Made by a program: the position numbers and the translations under genes
Shown: positions 21,083 to 36,000 of the stretch, piece after piece
Position numbering within the stretch: position 1 is the first letter of the stretch
Layout of the letters: every line of letters starts with the position of its first letter
Notes under the pieces: generated by a model
The model's database searches: none
Told to the model about the DNA's origin: nothing
What the model saw: only the letters and a program-made list of their open reading frames with translations
Source of the DNA: Anas platyrhynchos
Lineage: Eukaryota; Chordata; Aves; Anseriformes; Anatidae
NCBI RefSeq assembly: GCF_047663525.1
Contig: NC_092601.1
Span: 20,000,001-20,064,000, forward strand
Length of the DNA stretch: 64,000 nt
Direction of reading: 5' to 3'

Positions 21083-24000
21083 CATGTAATTGAAAATTTA
21101 GCAGCTAGTTATTAGGCTTTCTCTAAAATTCCATGCTATTTGTAACTTTATTCTGCTACACAGTTGAACTAAACGCTGAAGTGGGAGAGTGGTAAACAAA
21201 TGCAGCTTTCACTGTACCTCAGCAATGTTGTTTTTTAAATTATATCATCATAAAGGAGAGCAGGTGTGGAAAATCTCTAGGAATTCCGAACAAGGAATTC
21301 CTTCTCTTTTGTTCCAGAGAAGATTGTAATACGATCATAGAATTGTATAAAGATACAAGCACCTGTGTGGCTAATTAGCACTCTTGTGTTGGATACACAA
21401 ACACAACTGTTTGTTTTGAATATTCTTAAAAAGAGTGGCAAAATTTGTATAAAACTCTTATTCAGTCAAAATGTGGGATCATGTGATTATACTGAGTAGA
21501 GAAGAAACATGAATTGCAGCTGCTGTTATGGTAAACATTAACATGTGTTTATGTAGAATATATCTACATGAAAGAAAACTGATACCTTATTAAAATATTG
21601 ATATGTCTAGCACTTGAGCACAGTATTCTTCTGAATAATTTGGGGAGGTGGGTTCACTCTGCTTACGATAGTGATGAGTCAAACTTGCTCAAAGGTTGTA
21701 GAAGTATAACTAACTATTAGCAAAATAAGTGGCATAGCTGCAACTATACGGTTTATTAATATTCAAGTTATCAAGCCCAAAGACCAGTTATATTTACACA
21801 AACTGTACCTATGCATTTTAACTGCCTAAATCACAATTGAAGCACACATTCTTGTTCTTATCTTACATTAAAGTAAAACTGTTTATTGTCGGAAGGTTGT
21901 CTAATACGCCCATTACATAGGAGTACAATGTATTTTCATGTGCATGTGAATGAAGGCACCCCTGACTTACATAATAAAATAAACCCAGTAATATTCTGAA
22001 GGTGTGGAATGAACTCTTATGACCCATGTATTCAGAGTTCTAGGTGGAGCCAATGATTACACAATCAGCTTTTATTGGATTTATGTTTACATAAATATCC
22101 TTAAAGATCTAGTGTAAGCAGCTTTTCTTTGTGATTTTAACATCAAGTGCTCAGTACATGTTGAAGGGATAATCAGGAAGCTCAATCTAATGGAGGAGTG
22201 AGAAGGCATTTACTACAGGAAGATGTTCAGGATGTCAATTTTATGCCTCACTTACATCTGCATTGTTTGTATTTTGTTACAGTATTCTTTACTGAATCAT
22301 TTATGTTTTGTGTCCTGACTTGAAACAACCTGAGTTGTAAGATCAAAGTCCAAGGAATTCTTTTTTTTTTTTTTCTTTGGAAGTGTGTTAATGAATGCAT
22401 GTTCTCCATATCTGTGATCTAAGTAACAGGGTGGCCAGTTACTCTCAGTTGTTTAGTGTATTAATAATTTTTCATGGAATTTATATAATAGAGTGAATCA
22501 CAGAATCACAGAATCACAGAATTTCTAGGTTGGAAGAGACCTCAAGATCATCGAGTCCAACCTCTAACCTAACACTAACAGTCCCCACTAAACCATATCC
22601 CTAAGCTCTACATCTAAACGTCTTTTGAAGACTTCCAGGGATAAATCTTACTGACAGAATTTGGATTGCTCACAGAATTTAGCTGGAGTTCTGAAACTTC
22701 AATTGTTGATGTTTACAACTTAAAAAAAAAAAAAAAAAAAAAAAAAAGACTATTATACCATAAATTACAAGACATTGAGGTTCCTTTTTCTTCTTTTTGT
22801 TATTTTTTAAAGATGCATTATTACCTTACAGACTTCATAAACTGTGGCAGTAGTGCAATGGCACTTTATTTGTATATGGTATGTTATATTTGGAATAGTA
22901 CTTGTATTCATCAGTGTGAAGACTAAGCATTTTTATACATTCTATGTGGTAATTTGGTGAGGAAGAAAACTTGATACTGGTGAGGAAAGAAAACTATAAG
23001 TGAAAGGAAGAATGAGAGAATGCAAAAAAAAAAGTTTGTAGGTGATGAGAAAAAGGTTAAAAATACTTAGAAGACATAAGTAATTATATCTTATAGTGGA
23101 TGTTGTCAGGAAATGTAAAGCATGTTTGGTACATGTGCTAATGGGATGCTCTGCTGTGCATGCTACGCTGATGAATTCAGGTAATGCAGGCTGCTGGTGA
23201 CCCATCATTAGGTGGAAGTTGCAAAAGATGACCAAAGACTCTTTTTCTTTCTTTAAAGCAGTGTTTCTTTTTATCGGTTTTCAACCTTCCTTTCCAAATT
23301 TGCTGTTTTCTGTTCCTGTATTAAATAATGCTCTTCTGTTTGTAACTCATACAGTTGACAGCTAATTTAATTTCTAAGGGTTGTTTCTATGGACTGTTCA
23401 GTCATGAAGTGCTTTGGTAATGTAAATGCACATAAATGTGGATCATTAAAAATATACTGTTTCACGCACTTCATCTGTCAACTGGTTTGGTGCATAGTCT
23501 ATCTTCTGTGAGACCACGAATTTCAGTCACAGAAGAAACTGTGATTGGACTTCATCAAGCACTGTCTGCTCTGTGTGTTGGTTAATTGACAGCACATTTT
23601 AATATAATAGCAGTATTTTCTTAAACATCTGTATAGTTTTATGTGAAATATAACATCCCTCACTTAGTTCTAAAATCATAGTGCTTTCTAGTGTGCAAAG
23701 CATTTAGTGTGAAATGATAGAAAGATGTTCGTTTTTATTGTAGTTCAGGCTGTGGTCTAGCTTTCTGCTAGCCCTGGTTAGATAAATGCATTTTCTAGAA
23801 ACTAAATTCATGTGCCTAAAAATACATATGCAATCATTTTCAGTGAGACGTTTTAAGAACCTTAAGAAATGTTAAACAGGCAGAGTTTTCAGGTATTACA
23901 GTACAGTCATAAAACCTTTACATATCAGCATGAATTTCTAAATGCTAGGAATTCAATCAGCAGATTTTTTTCGTGTGTGTATATATATATATGTGAGAAT

Positions 24001-27000
24001 GATTCAAATTTAGCTAGTATTGTTGGTATTTAATGCTTTTTAGTATTTTCTGTAATCTAATCAAATATTAAAAATAATTACTAAACTAAAAAAAAAGTAC
24101 TTGGCATGCTGCTTCAAGTTTCCAGTATATATTTATAGGATATATATAATGAAGCAAAACTTTAGGTTCTGAAGTACTAATACTGTCAGTGATCTGTTTG
24201 TTAGTAGAAAGGACACATGTATCTGTTAGACAACTGTGTTATCGCTTTTTGCTGTCCAGAGCTCTAAGGAAGAAGATTATGTCAGTATTGCATTACTCAC
24301 ACATAGAAGGTGTGCACACGTAGACTCTAAATTGTATAGGAAATAACAGTTTTACTCCTTTGTCTTCGTTAAGAATATCAGCAGGAAAATTCCTTGAACT
24401 GTTTTCTGATCAGTAAACTAAGCATCAGTTGTAAGTTGATCTTGATCCCTCTTTTGTCTGCATGAGGTAGGTAGGAACTGCATCTTCAGCATACTTTTTT
24501 TTTTTTTTGGAGGTGCACATACAACACTTGCTTGGTACATGGCAGTTCTCAGTACCCTGTGAATGTTTGTACATCTCAGCTAAGACAGAAACAAAAGATC
24601 TTAGAACAAAATGTTCAGGTTAAAGAAGAGGTAGGTTTGCTTGCTTTTAATTAAAAACAAAAGGGGGGGGGAGTGGAAGCTATATTACAGTGAGATTCAA
24701 ATACTAGCCTTTGTTCTTCAGGTTTCCGAACAAAATGGTAGTTCCTGTATTATTTTTAGCCTTAGTTTTCAGTGTTCTCACTTACTGCTTAGACCTTTCA
24801 TGGTAACAATGGTCTGATGCTTTAATAATCTTTTGATAAAGAGGGGTGGGAATTGATCAGTGAAAAGGTGTCTAGTACATGATTGAGTTGATTGACCAAT
24901 CTGATATATTTACATCTACATTATTGATTTCCATTTAATGTTTTAAACAAATTCGGCTTTAAGTGATGTAGCTGTATATGAGTACCAGCTTGTTATTCAT
25001 ATACCAAGCTGAGTATGAGCTTACAATTAATTCCTGTTTGGGCATTCAAATCATTGTGCCTTTTTGGCTGTCCTTTTTGTTTGTTTGTTTGTTTGTTTTG
25101 TTTGTTCCTAATATAGGATGAAACAGGTGCCTATTTAATAGACAGAGACCCGACCTACTTTGGGCCAGTGCTGAACTATCTCAGACATGGGAAACTGGTT
25201 ATTAACAAGGACCTAGCTGAGGAAGGTAGGATATTACAAAATCTCTTGTCGCTTTCTCATTACTCTCACTGCTTTGAAAGCCACCAAAAGTAATGTACCT
25301 GTAGATGGTAAATCTTAATCAGTGTAGCATTTCAATCTGTTTCAGACAAAGCTGATTGGTGCAGTTATAGTATTTGCTGCTACTGGAGTGTTTTAAGCAT
25401 GATTCCTGGTTTCACAGCCCTTGCTCCCAGTTAGAAATAGAACATTTTGCCATGAGGGGAGATGCCTTTTATCATACAATCTTAGTGGGTTTTGTTTGTG
25501 TTTTTTTTTTTCCCCCCTGTATAACTGTGTGAAATAGTTGTTTTCAGTCTTCTTCAAGCAGATGAATATTGGCTGCAAAATAAGCTTTTGAAGATGTAAA
25601 GCCAAGTACGAGTGAAGTTTTGAAATGTTCAGATATGTGGAATGTGCTGTTGAAGAGTAAATTCTGCCACTGGCTTCCTGGTCCCAATTCATATCAATTT
25701 TATTCTAATGGAGGATGACTGTTTTAGTACTAAAGCTGTGTTGATAAGATAGTGAACAAATTGATTGAAGAGAATGGAGTCTAAGTAAATTAGCAGGAAA
25801 TAATTTGAACTAAGATTTCCATCTGTTTAGAGAACAGGTAAGATTTGAACATGTGAATTGTTGCAGTCTGTAGTATGCTACAGCAGTCAGAATCTTAAAG
25901 ATGTTGTTCAGGGACTGAGGTCTCAAATGACAAGAAGAAAAATTTTCTGCACGCTGGTAATAAGAGAGATTTTCAGTGGGAGTATTTGGATTTTTCTTTA
26001 GTGTTCTAGAGACAGGGTTTGAGCTATGGTGGTCCATCAGACTGCTGTAGAATGGTATTTGTGATCCTACTCTTGTTTGTTTTTATTTCCTGCCTCTCGT
26101 TCTATGTATGAAATGGCATCATTTTTTTTCAGTTTGTTTTTAGGACAGTTTTTCAGAATGAGCTAGACCATGAGCTATATCTGTCTGAAGGAAGCCAGAA
26201 CAGTTAGGCTGGTAAACAAATTGATCCTAGGGCAAAATAAATTGTTTTCTGTAGCAGAACAGGAGGTCTCAGGAACTGGATGGTGGTTTTGACCTGGAAC
26301 CTTTGGTTACATGCTCTTTTCAAAAAATGTTCTCATACTAGGTGTACTGGAAGAGGCTGAATTCTACAATATCACATCACTAATAAAACTGGTAAAGGAC
26401 AAAATAAGAGAAAGAGACAGCAAAATCTCACAGGTGAGGCTGTTTTCTAGTGTGTTTTTGATTATTTATGATACAGTAAGTAATTGGTGGTTCCTTTTTT
26501 TTTTTTCCCCATGACTGCTCATTTCCCTGGTAAGATATTGGATAGCTGTACCCTTCACAAAAGGCACAAGCAAGCAGTTCTAGCTCTCGTTCAAAAACTA
26601 AAATTCTGTTGTTCAACAGTTGTTCAAAAATGTCTAGTTATAGTGGAATTTCTTTGTCAAAATATTTCTGGAAATAGCTATTTTAGAAAACATCTTGGCT
26701 AGCATTATTTTTCTCATACACATTTAAATGCTCTGAATATGAGATACATGATGACATGTGTAACTGCTGTTTATACAGTATACGTACAAATGTTGTTTGC
26801 TACAGAAGATTAAGATGGGAACTAAAGTTACTTTATTTGTGGTCCCCTATAGTTTTGGAGACCCTGCCTCTTCTCGCATCAGCTCATGAATGTTTCTTCA
26901 TAAAATGAATATCACAGAGAAACTGTTAAGTAAAGAGTATTCAAGTTTGCGATTGTTCTTTAACTCTGCTTCTCTGGCCTTCAGCTGAGTCTTCATAAAG

Positions 27001-30000
27001 ACATTACAAACTTACTGTTGCCAAATTTGAAGCTGGGCTGTGGAATTAGCAGTATTTTCTGCAGGGTTTCACCTAATGTGGTCCTAGTTATTCATTGCTC
27101 TGGAGAAGTTAGTTTGACAGAGAAATATAGACATTTTTGAGTATGGTCAGACATCTGTTAAAGGTGGAATATTAGCCTTGATTTTGACTAATGTGGTTTG
27201 CTACGACATGGAACAATGTAGGAAGCTCATCTATTTATGGATAAGTCTTAAGATTATTATAACTCTTTTAAGTAGCACTTTCAGTCCCTGAAATATTCAT
27301 GAAGCACTGAGTCTTCTGCAAGGTGACTCCGAGCAAATGAGAATTCTACAAAAAAATGGGTTGGTGCTTACTATTTCTAAAGAATAAGTCAAAGTTACAA
27401 AGATAGTGAATTCCATGCTGTATTGAGCATCTAATATTTCTTCCTAAAGGTGCCAGTCAAACACGTGTACAGGGTGCTGCAGTGCCAGGAAGAGGAACTC
27501 ACTCAAATGGTCTCCACAATGTCTGATGGCTGGAAATTTGAACAGGTAACAAAAACGTATAGGATATAATTTCAAAGTCTTGGAAAAATTTAGTTCTGTG
27601 AAAGAGGAGTAGGAAGTCAATTCTGTGCATCTTTTTAAGTGCAATTGTTATCAGAAATTGGATTAATAAAAAGATACGTGATTAAATTGAAATCTCAGAT
27701 TTGTTTTAATATTTGTCAGAGAACAAAAGTGCTGTAGCTGTCTGGGGGTTAAACTGATCTGACTTTCTGTAAAAACATACATCATGTTTGAAATGTAAAT
27801 CTTTGAGGTCTACACAGCAGCAGGGTGAATAAACCAAAATAATCTAATGAAAGTTTATAGAAATGGTAGGGCAGACATTTGGTAAAAGAGATGAGCTTGA
27901 GAGGTAACTGTTAGTTAGGCCAAAGCAGTGGTTCTTCAGGTAAAGGACTGATACGTATAATAGGGAAAACTTAACCAGTGCAGATGGGAAGCTGGATGGG
28001 CATGAGCTATGTGTTTTCCATCTTTGCACTGCATAGAAGTAACTTTGAAAGTACATAAGTAAATTGGAAAACACAATGTGAAATTACAAAATGATTTTTC
28101 TTTTTCTCTTTGATGATCTTTGGGAATAAGAAACTACGTGCATGGCCTCTTCATCTTTTATATTCCTCTCCTACCAGAATATCTAAACTGGACAGAAGCA
28201 ATGGTTCTGTTAACTCTGGAATGAGATCCAAGTGCTCAACCAACATCTTTTTCAGTGTCTGGTGCCAGCTGTAGGAGAGATTGGAATACAAGCACAAACT
28301 TTTTATCCCGTGCACTCTCCCCCTAATAATACAACAAAGGAACATTTTAAGAATACAGCACACAAAACTAAAAAAGAACGTTTTGTTTGTATTCAATAAA
28401 ATGTGTAAGGCTCTTGTATCATAGAGAAAGCCGCCATGATCAAATAAACTAAACCAACACAGAGAAAGCTTCTTTTACTTCAGTTGTCCAGTTCAAGTAT
28501 TAAAAGATCCGTTTGGTGTGCCAGAAACTCAGTATTAAGTCACTTGAAAAAGCTCTCACTAAATCCACATGGCTGGTTTTTGACCAGTGCGTTGACAAAG
28601 TTTTTTAGATATTCTTTGTCATGAGAAACTAGCTTTCACTACAAAACAGATATTCTTTTCTTTTTAACAAAATAAATGATGGTATATCTTTTAGCTGTCT
28701 TAAAATTCTGCGTTCTTTGTGAAAATTATATTTGGGAGTATTATTGATTTGGCAGCGCAACTGCAGAAAGAACCATTATAATCTCTCTTAGAATTTATAT
28801 TTTGGGAAAACTCCAGTGGTTTTCTTGAACGTTATGTCCTTCATTTCATCCAGCTTCCTTCCTACTTCGCTTTTGCCACATGCTGCTCTCTCTTGGACAC
28901 ACAGTTTGAAGTAGATAGACACAATAGCTGTATGGTCCCTTACTATTCAGCTTCTCCATTCCTCAGACCAGGTCCTTCTCTCCTTTGGTTTTATGACAGA
29001 CCTGCTTTTAGTAGACATCTTTCACTTAGAACATAATTATAATACTCTGTATAATCCAAGCAGTTTTATTATGAAGATTTGAATGCACAGTAGCATTTCT
29101 GTAATGTATTTTTTCCTAAATAAATTTTTGTTGCTCGGCAGTGTACTTCCTTCCGAAGCACTCCTTGTAACGGCACCTACCATGTTATGTATATATTAAC
29201 ACTGATGGTATAGAGATCATCAGCTTTTTCAGAGGAGTAATATTGCTGTGGGTTGAGAGTCCCTGTGCTCTGTGCCCTATGTAACGTGTTTTAGCAGTTG
29301 TTTTTTTATTTCTACCTTTTTATCAAAATACAATTGGATGTGACAGATAGGAAAGTGTTAAACCACTGGTGCACTTATGAGTTATCAACTTAATGCATTG
29401 ATGCACTTTTCTAAAGAAAGTGAATGAGTGCTGCTAGAAAAGCGCAATTATATATCAGTTTCATTCCAAAAAAAAAACTAGCATTAATAGTTGTGCTGCC
29501 CCACTTCCGTGATTTTAATGTGTTAGTCTGTGGATTATTTTTAGCTTCCATTGTTACCTCTTCAGGCAATCAGAAGAATAACATTTTGGCATTACTGCAT
29601 AATGAGAAACTTTGGGCTATGTAACATTGCCACATACAAAGGCTTTAGACAACAACAGCATGTAAGTCATGTAAATTTTAATGATTAATGTAACCTGAGT
29701 CTGTCACCATAATGCTATCTTCAGTAGGTTCACTATATGAGAAGGACAGTAGTTAGCAGCTGCCTTCAAAATTATTCACGTAACAATTACAGGATAAATA
29801 AATTTACTGTACATGAGTCTTTTGTCAGTGCTGATTTCCAGTATACTGTGAATAGGAGGTTGTTGTCTAGTTCTTTGCACTTAATGTATAGCTCTCACCT
29901 TTCTCAAGTGCGCTGATGGGCCATGCTTTAAACGGGTTAGGAAGTGCCATGTATTATTAAGATAAAGTATTTTTTGTAATAAATTGTGAAATATTGCTGA

Positions 30001-33000
30001 GATTGTTATGAACTTGTGAATTTTTAGGCATTTAGCAATTGTGAACAGTGCTCATGGTACTAACCTTCATGGGAACGAGACAGTTTTTTACACTACGGTT
30101 CTTTTCTTGGGTCTTCTGTAAATTGGCTATTCTAAAACTAGTTTAGAATACTTATTTTTTTAATTTCTTTTTTCCTCTAGATGACTTCATATATTTCCTT
30201 AGCTATATTTTATTTAACAATTTTCAGAACAAGATGAAGTTCTTTAATGTACGGGCTTGGATATGTTGCTTTGCGTAACACCTTCCAGTCTTACATCCAC
30301 GTTACTGTTTGCACTTGGCATGTATGACAGGAAAATGATTCTCTCGCTTTCATAATATGCCAAACTTTGTTTAGGTTTTTCAGAATAGTTGGTTACGCCA
30401 CAATGATATGGAGAGTTTTCTAACTTATGATCAGTGACTCCTTTAACTTCCCTTGAAATATCAAACAGCTTTGCAACTGCCTCCATAACTTTTCAGTAAG
30501 TTAAAATTAAATTTCTAGCTTGGTAGCAACTTGTTCTAGGGGCAAGTAATTGTTACCTACACATTTGAGCTCATCTGTTATTTGTGTGATTTGGATAATG
30601 GTATTGCTTCAGCTTTACAAAGGTTTCTTTTTGTGTTTTGCTCTGATTGGTTATTTCAGCTTGTCAGTATAGGTTCCCAGTATGGCTGTGGCCGGGCCCA
30701 GCAGTCAGAGTATCTGCTGATAGTGTCACGGGAAGTGAAAGGGGAAGAGAGATGCTTCCAGAAATGCTGCAGTGAGGTGTGTCACACCGTTCTTTTTGCC
30801 CTCACACTGATATGCTTGGCCTCCTTGCGTTTTCTGCTGCTTTCAAATCATTCCACTTTATTCCTAGGTGTACAGCACATAGTAGTTTGTATGTATTTGT
30901 GACTGGCTTTTATTTATATTCACAGTATTTCATTGCACATTATGAATGTTCATATTGTTTAAAAAAAAAAGCAAACAAAAATTGTTTATTTAGACTTGAG
31001 TTAAAAGTTATTCTAAAGAAGAGTTCTTATTTTAATAGGTAACTTTTTTTTCCTTAAATCTTCCTCCAAAGTTAACAGCCTTTGGTCCATAGTTGTTAAG
31101 TAAAAGTTGTACAGTTTAAATATCAGAAGCCCTGTAAATACAACTTGGTGTTCACTGATTTCAAAAGGGGCATTCTTCCAGTTCAAGTATATTTCACGTA
31201 CCTAATAGCAAGTTAACTTTAGAGTCTTGCGTCCTTTATTTCTGGTATCTCAAAACATAATTGGTTATTAGGTGGATGAAACATATTCAAACAGTAAAAA
31301 TTAAATTTTCAGAGATGAAAAATATGTAGGATTGAGGGGATAACAAAAGCAGCAGTTAGTTTTAAAACTTGTATCAAGGGGAAGAAATATCTTGAGGTTT
31401 TTTTTTTGTTTGTTTGTTTGTTTTTGTTTTTTGTTTTTTGTTTTTGCTATTAGGCAGTCTCATCCTTTCTGCTCCCCTTGTTCCCAAGTCACTGCTCTTT
31501 TAATCACTGTGTTACTTTCCAGTGTTCAAGATCTTTTTGCTAGACAGTAATACCGGAGGCAGTTCCAAGTTCTCTACATAGCTGTGCTCTGTTTCATAGT
31601 GGGTTATGTGAATTGATTTAGGAACCTGGTATTCTTTAGTATTTTTCTCCAATAAAATACTTGGAGTTTTTGTTGTTTTCCTTGCTATATGTATGGTTAT
31701 TCAGTCTGAAATATTAGTATAACAGCATGAAGATAATATGACAGACTTAAGAGCAGAACCTTGCCTATGATATGGACACTTATTCTTACAATTCTAGATT
31801 TTAAACTTGGATTGCTGCTGAAGTATATTCCAGAATCTATATTCAAGGTACTAAGCAATATCTGTTTCCTGGAGTTGCATAGGTAACATTTGGAATGTAG
31901 AATAATGTACAGACTTCCTGGAATTGGGTAGGAATATTGAGCGTAGCTAAGGATGCATAGGGTACAGGCAGCATGATGTTGTTCATGTGTTTGTTGTTGA
32001 GAACTCAAAGTAAAATTCACTGTAATAAAATAGGAGATGGGTGAAGGCAGTAGAGAAATTTAAGCAGATTTAAAATAAATAATAAAAAAAATATTAATAA
32101 AAGAATTTGGAAGGAAACCTTTCTTGCTGCTGGATTTGAAGTCTGAAAATTGATCAAGAGGTCTGAAATAAATACGCTTATTGTCCTAGAGTCATTCATC
32201 AGTGCTGACTTAAGGGCTGATGTGTATATATCTTTTTAGCCTTTTGCAAATAATTTGAGAAGGCAGTTGAGTGAACGTAGTAGAACTCAAAATGGAGTAT
32301 GGGCCATTCATAGAACAAAATTTGTAAATAAATAAATAAATAGAGGGGAGGACTTCCTTTCATTCTATCAACTGTTAGTATTAAAAAAGTTTCCAAGACA
32401 AGCCTTCTAGTATACAAGCACTTCACCAAGTCTGAAATAGAAGCAGTAATACTCAAAGTAGAAGAATATTCAAAATAGAACTTGAGAATAATTGTGGTGT
32501 ATTTTACTAAGCTTTGAGAATCAGACAACCACAGAGAGAAGGAAACTGGTGGTCATGAAAAAGAGTTAGTTAATATGAGTAAGAGAAAGGGAGGTAGGCA
32601 GTATGTTGCTTGTGCAAGTTGGAGTGTTTATATTTGATGGTGATACTATTGGTGATTTTGTCCTGTAAATCTGTTGTATAGATCTGAATCAATATTGTTA
32701 AACCAGGATAGACAGGTTATTGAAATACCACGTTTTGAGATCTGTCTCAATTCAGCGACGCGTGAGATTTGTTCACTTCAAAAATAATGTTCCTAAAAGT
32801 GATGCACCAACCATTTTACATTTCAGAGGGATATTTTTAGGTGTACAGTCATTAATTTAAGACAAGGAAAGACTTATATTTTCTGCTGTTATTGAATAAC
32901 TTGATGCGGGAATGATTTGACCCATTCTTTCAGCTATGCCAGTTTTATCATAAGTTCTTCTTTAACTCTTTTCTCTTTGAAAACAAGCCTGACTGTGGGT

Positions 33001-36000
33001 AGGTATCGGGTAGTCTCTGTCCACCATTACTTATCACAGAATGGTTGAGGTGGGAAGGGACCTCTGGAGGTCATCTAGTGCAACTCGCTTGCTCAAGCAG
33101 GACCAACTAGAGCAGGTTGCCCAGGACCATGTTCAGATGGCTTTTGAATATCCTAAGGAGGGAGACACCTCTACACCTCTCTGGGCAACCTGCCAATGCT
33201 CAGTCATCTCCACAGCAAATAAGTGTTTCCTGATGTTTCGATGGAACTTCCTGCGTTTCAGTTTGTGTCCATTGTCTCTTGTCCTCATATTGGATGCTGC
33301 TTAAAAGAGCTTGGCTCCTTCCTCTTTGCAGCCTCTCATTTTTATTGGTAAGATCCCCTTGAGCCTTCCCTTCTCAAGGCTGAACAGTCCCAGCCCTCTT
33401 GGCCTTTCCTGCTAGGAGAGGTGCTCTGGTCCCTTCAGCATCTTTGTGGCCCTTCATTGAGCTCTCTCCAGGATTGCCATGCCTTTCTTGTACTGGGGTG
33501 ACCAGAACAGGACACTGTATTCCAGGTTTGGCCTCACTATTGCTGAGGAGAGTGGAAAGATCACTTCCCTTGACACGCTGGCAATACGTCGCTTAACATG
33601 GCCTTTGCAGGAAGGGCACATAGCTGGCTCGTGTTCAGCTTGGTGTCCCCCAGGCCTTTTTGTGCAAAGATGCTTTCCAGCTAGGTCATCTGTCCAAGAC
33701 CTGTCAGCTACCCCAAGCCCTTGTGGGTTAATTCCGTCAGGCCCCATGGACTTGTGTATGTCCAGTTTGCATAAGTATTTCGTGGCCTAATCCTTTTCCA
33801 CCAAAGGCACGTCATCTTTTCCATGTTCGCTATCGGGACTGGGATTGCTGAAGGCCAGACTTGCTAGTGAAAACTGAGGCAAAGAAGGCATTTAGTACAG
33901 CGGCCTCCTCGCTGTCTTGTGTAACCAGGTACTCTATCTCATTCAGCAGCAGACTCATATTTTTCCCTACTCTTCCTTTTGTTGCCAGTATGCTTAGAGA
34001 AGCCCTTCTCGATGTCCTTGACATCCCTGGCCAGGCTCAATTCCTACAGGACTTTAGCTTTCCAAACTTCATCCTAGGATGCTCAAATAATGTCTCTGTA
34101 TTCCTATCCTTGCTTACAACCTCTGTATGCTTCCATTTTCGCCTGATTTTGTGTTTTTTGGTGAAAGTATCTTTACCTTGCTCAGTAAAGTGGGTTCCAT
34201 CTCTCCCAGGGAAATGCTGGTACACAAACAGGGTCCCATGGTCACAGAACCCAAAATGTTGTTTCCAACATCAATTCCGTAGCCAATTATTGACTTATGC
34301 TAGGGATGCCTTTCTTCTCACACCCTTTCACCTCTGGCGGTATTGAAGACAACACTACCTGGGCTCCCCTAATGTTGACTGTTGCCCACAGAGCTTTGTA
34401 GTCACTTTTCATACAGTCTTGATTTTCCCTTGGCAGTATCATTTATGCCCATGGGGAGTAAAAGCAGGGGGCAGTAGTCAGAGGGCTGGGTTAGCTGTGG
34501 TGTTCCCTCCACAATATCCTGGATCTGGGCCTCTGGCAGACAGCAAACCTCTGTAGTTGATAAGTCTGTCTGACAGATGGATGCCTCTGTTCTGTGTAGC
34601 AGGGAGTCACCCATTACGATGACTCACCATTTCTTCCTAGTGGCCTTGCATGGTTTAGGGTTAGGTGGACCAGATTCTTTGCTTGTAGGCACGTCTGGCT
34701 TCCCTTCAGCTTTTAGGGTGGTAAAACTGTTTTGCAGATGTATGCCCTTAGGTGGGGCAGGGGTTGTCCACTTGGTACCAGAAGTCATTAGCTTCCACCC
34801 TTCCCTTTCTCCAGAATTTTGCTAAACAATTTATGCCATTTTTTTTTCCTTTGACCTTTCTGATTGTCATCTTTTATTTTAAAATTCAGGCTTTATGACA
34901 CAGAGACTTTCTTCTTGTTATTTCTATGTCTTCTCAGGAAAACCCGGACACATATTGGCACATCAGGCAACATAATACAAATAATTCTGCTTCTCTTGAT
35001 TTATGGAAAAGAAAAATTACTTGCTCTCCATTTGTGACTTCGTTAATTACAGCTGACAGCCTAGTAGCATCAGGAACTTTAGTCCATGCAATCAATTAAT
35101 GGATCACAATCAAATACATTTTCTGTGATATGTAATGTTTACATTTTCCTATGCTCAGTTACAGCATTGTTGGGACTCAACACATGGAAGGAAAAAAACC
35201 AATGAGGACAAATATATATACGTATACGTGTATGTGTATTTATATGCATCTAATAATCATACAGATCTGTGAAATTCATAGTTTAAGAATGTTTTTTCCT
35301 TCCTTAAGTTGTTGGTCATAAAAAAACTTTATCTGCTGTTGACAAAAAAAAAAGTTTGTCCTTTCAGAAAACATGAGAAGCAGCAGGCTGAACAACCTGA
35401 AAATTCTCCTCCTATGCATTGTAATACATAGATGCAGTGATTTGCTGTGTTTGTGTTGTTTGAAGGGGGGAAGAAGGTGGAGGGGGACACAGAGGTTTAA
35501 GAACTCCTTCCAGTTTATCAGCATCCTTCTTAAAATGTTGCTGCCTACGCTGGGAACACTGAGATGACTTGCTACAATACTGCTTTATTTCTAAGCATAC
35601 TTTCTGACACTACAATTCTAATCTGCTACCATTTTTTACTGTTTCTTTTTCTGCTATCTCCTTTATTGCTGTTCATGCATCTTGAAGTTAAGATGAAGTT
35701 TGTAGCATCCTATTGATAACTCCACAAATAATACATCATAGGCTGTGGATATGTAGAACTATTTACAAGAGTATAGTGCATTGAAGTTTTGAAGAACTTG
35801 TGTTTAACATTGCAAAAGAAACTTTGTCTTGAAATGCACCAACTATTTAATGTTGTCAAAAAGTCATCTATATTTATTGCAGTCAGCAACATCAATAGTT
35901 TTGTCCAGTGAGCTAATAAATAGTCAGTCTGACACATCTCCTGAAAAGACTTACATGCAAAAGGTCAACTAATTTGAATTATAAAGCATTAGTGGAGGAT

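Larger units (their letters stand above)
14500..25116 (+). other. KCTD5 intron 1 (10.6 kb; contents)
   Basis: It begins in the CpG island and soon becomes AT-rich. It holds CR1 copies at about 17.53-17.88 kb (+) and 22.50-22.64 kb (-), AT-rich microsatellites at 18.22 and 20.92 kb, A-tracts at 17.98 and 22.72 kb, and a GTTT repeat against its 3' splice site. No further exon is recognised. Confidence 0.8.

Noticed and set aside
28151-28396. Minus-strand 81-codon open frame in KCTD5 intron 4
   Set aside because: Hydrophobic start from T-rich sequence, no splice signals and no family match.
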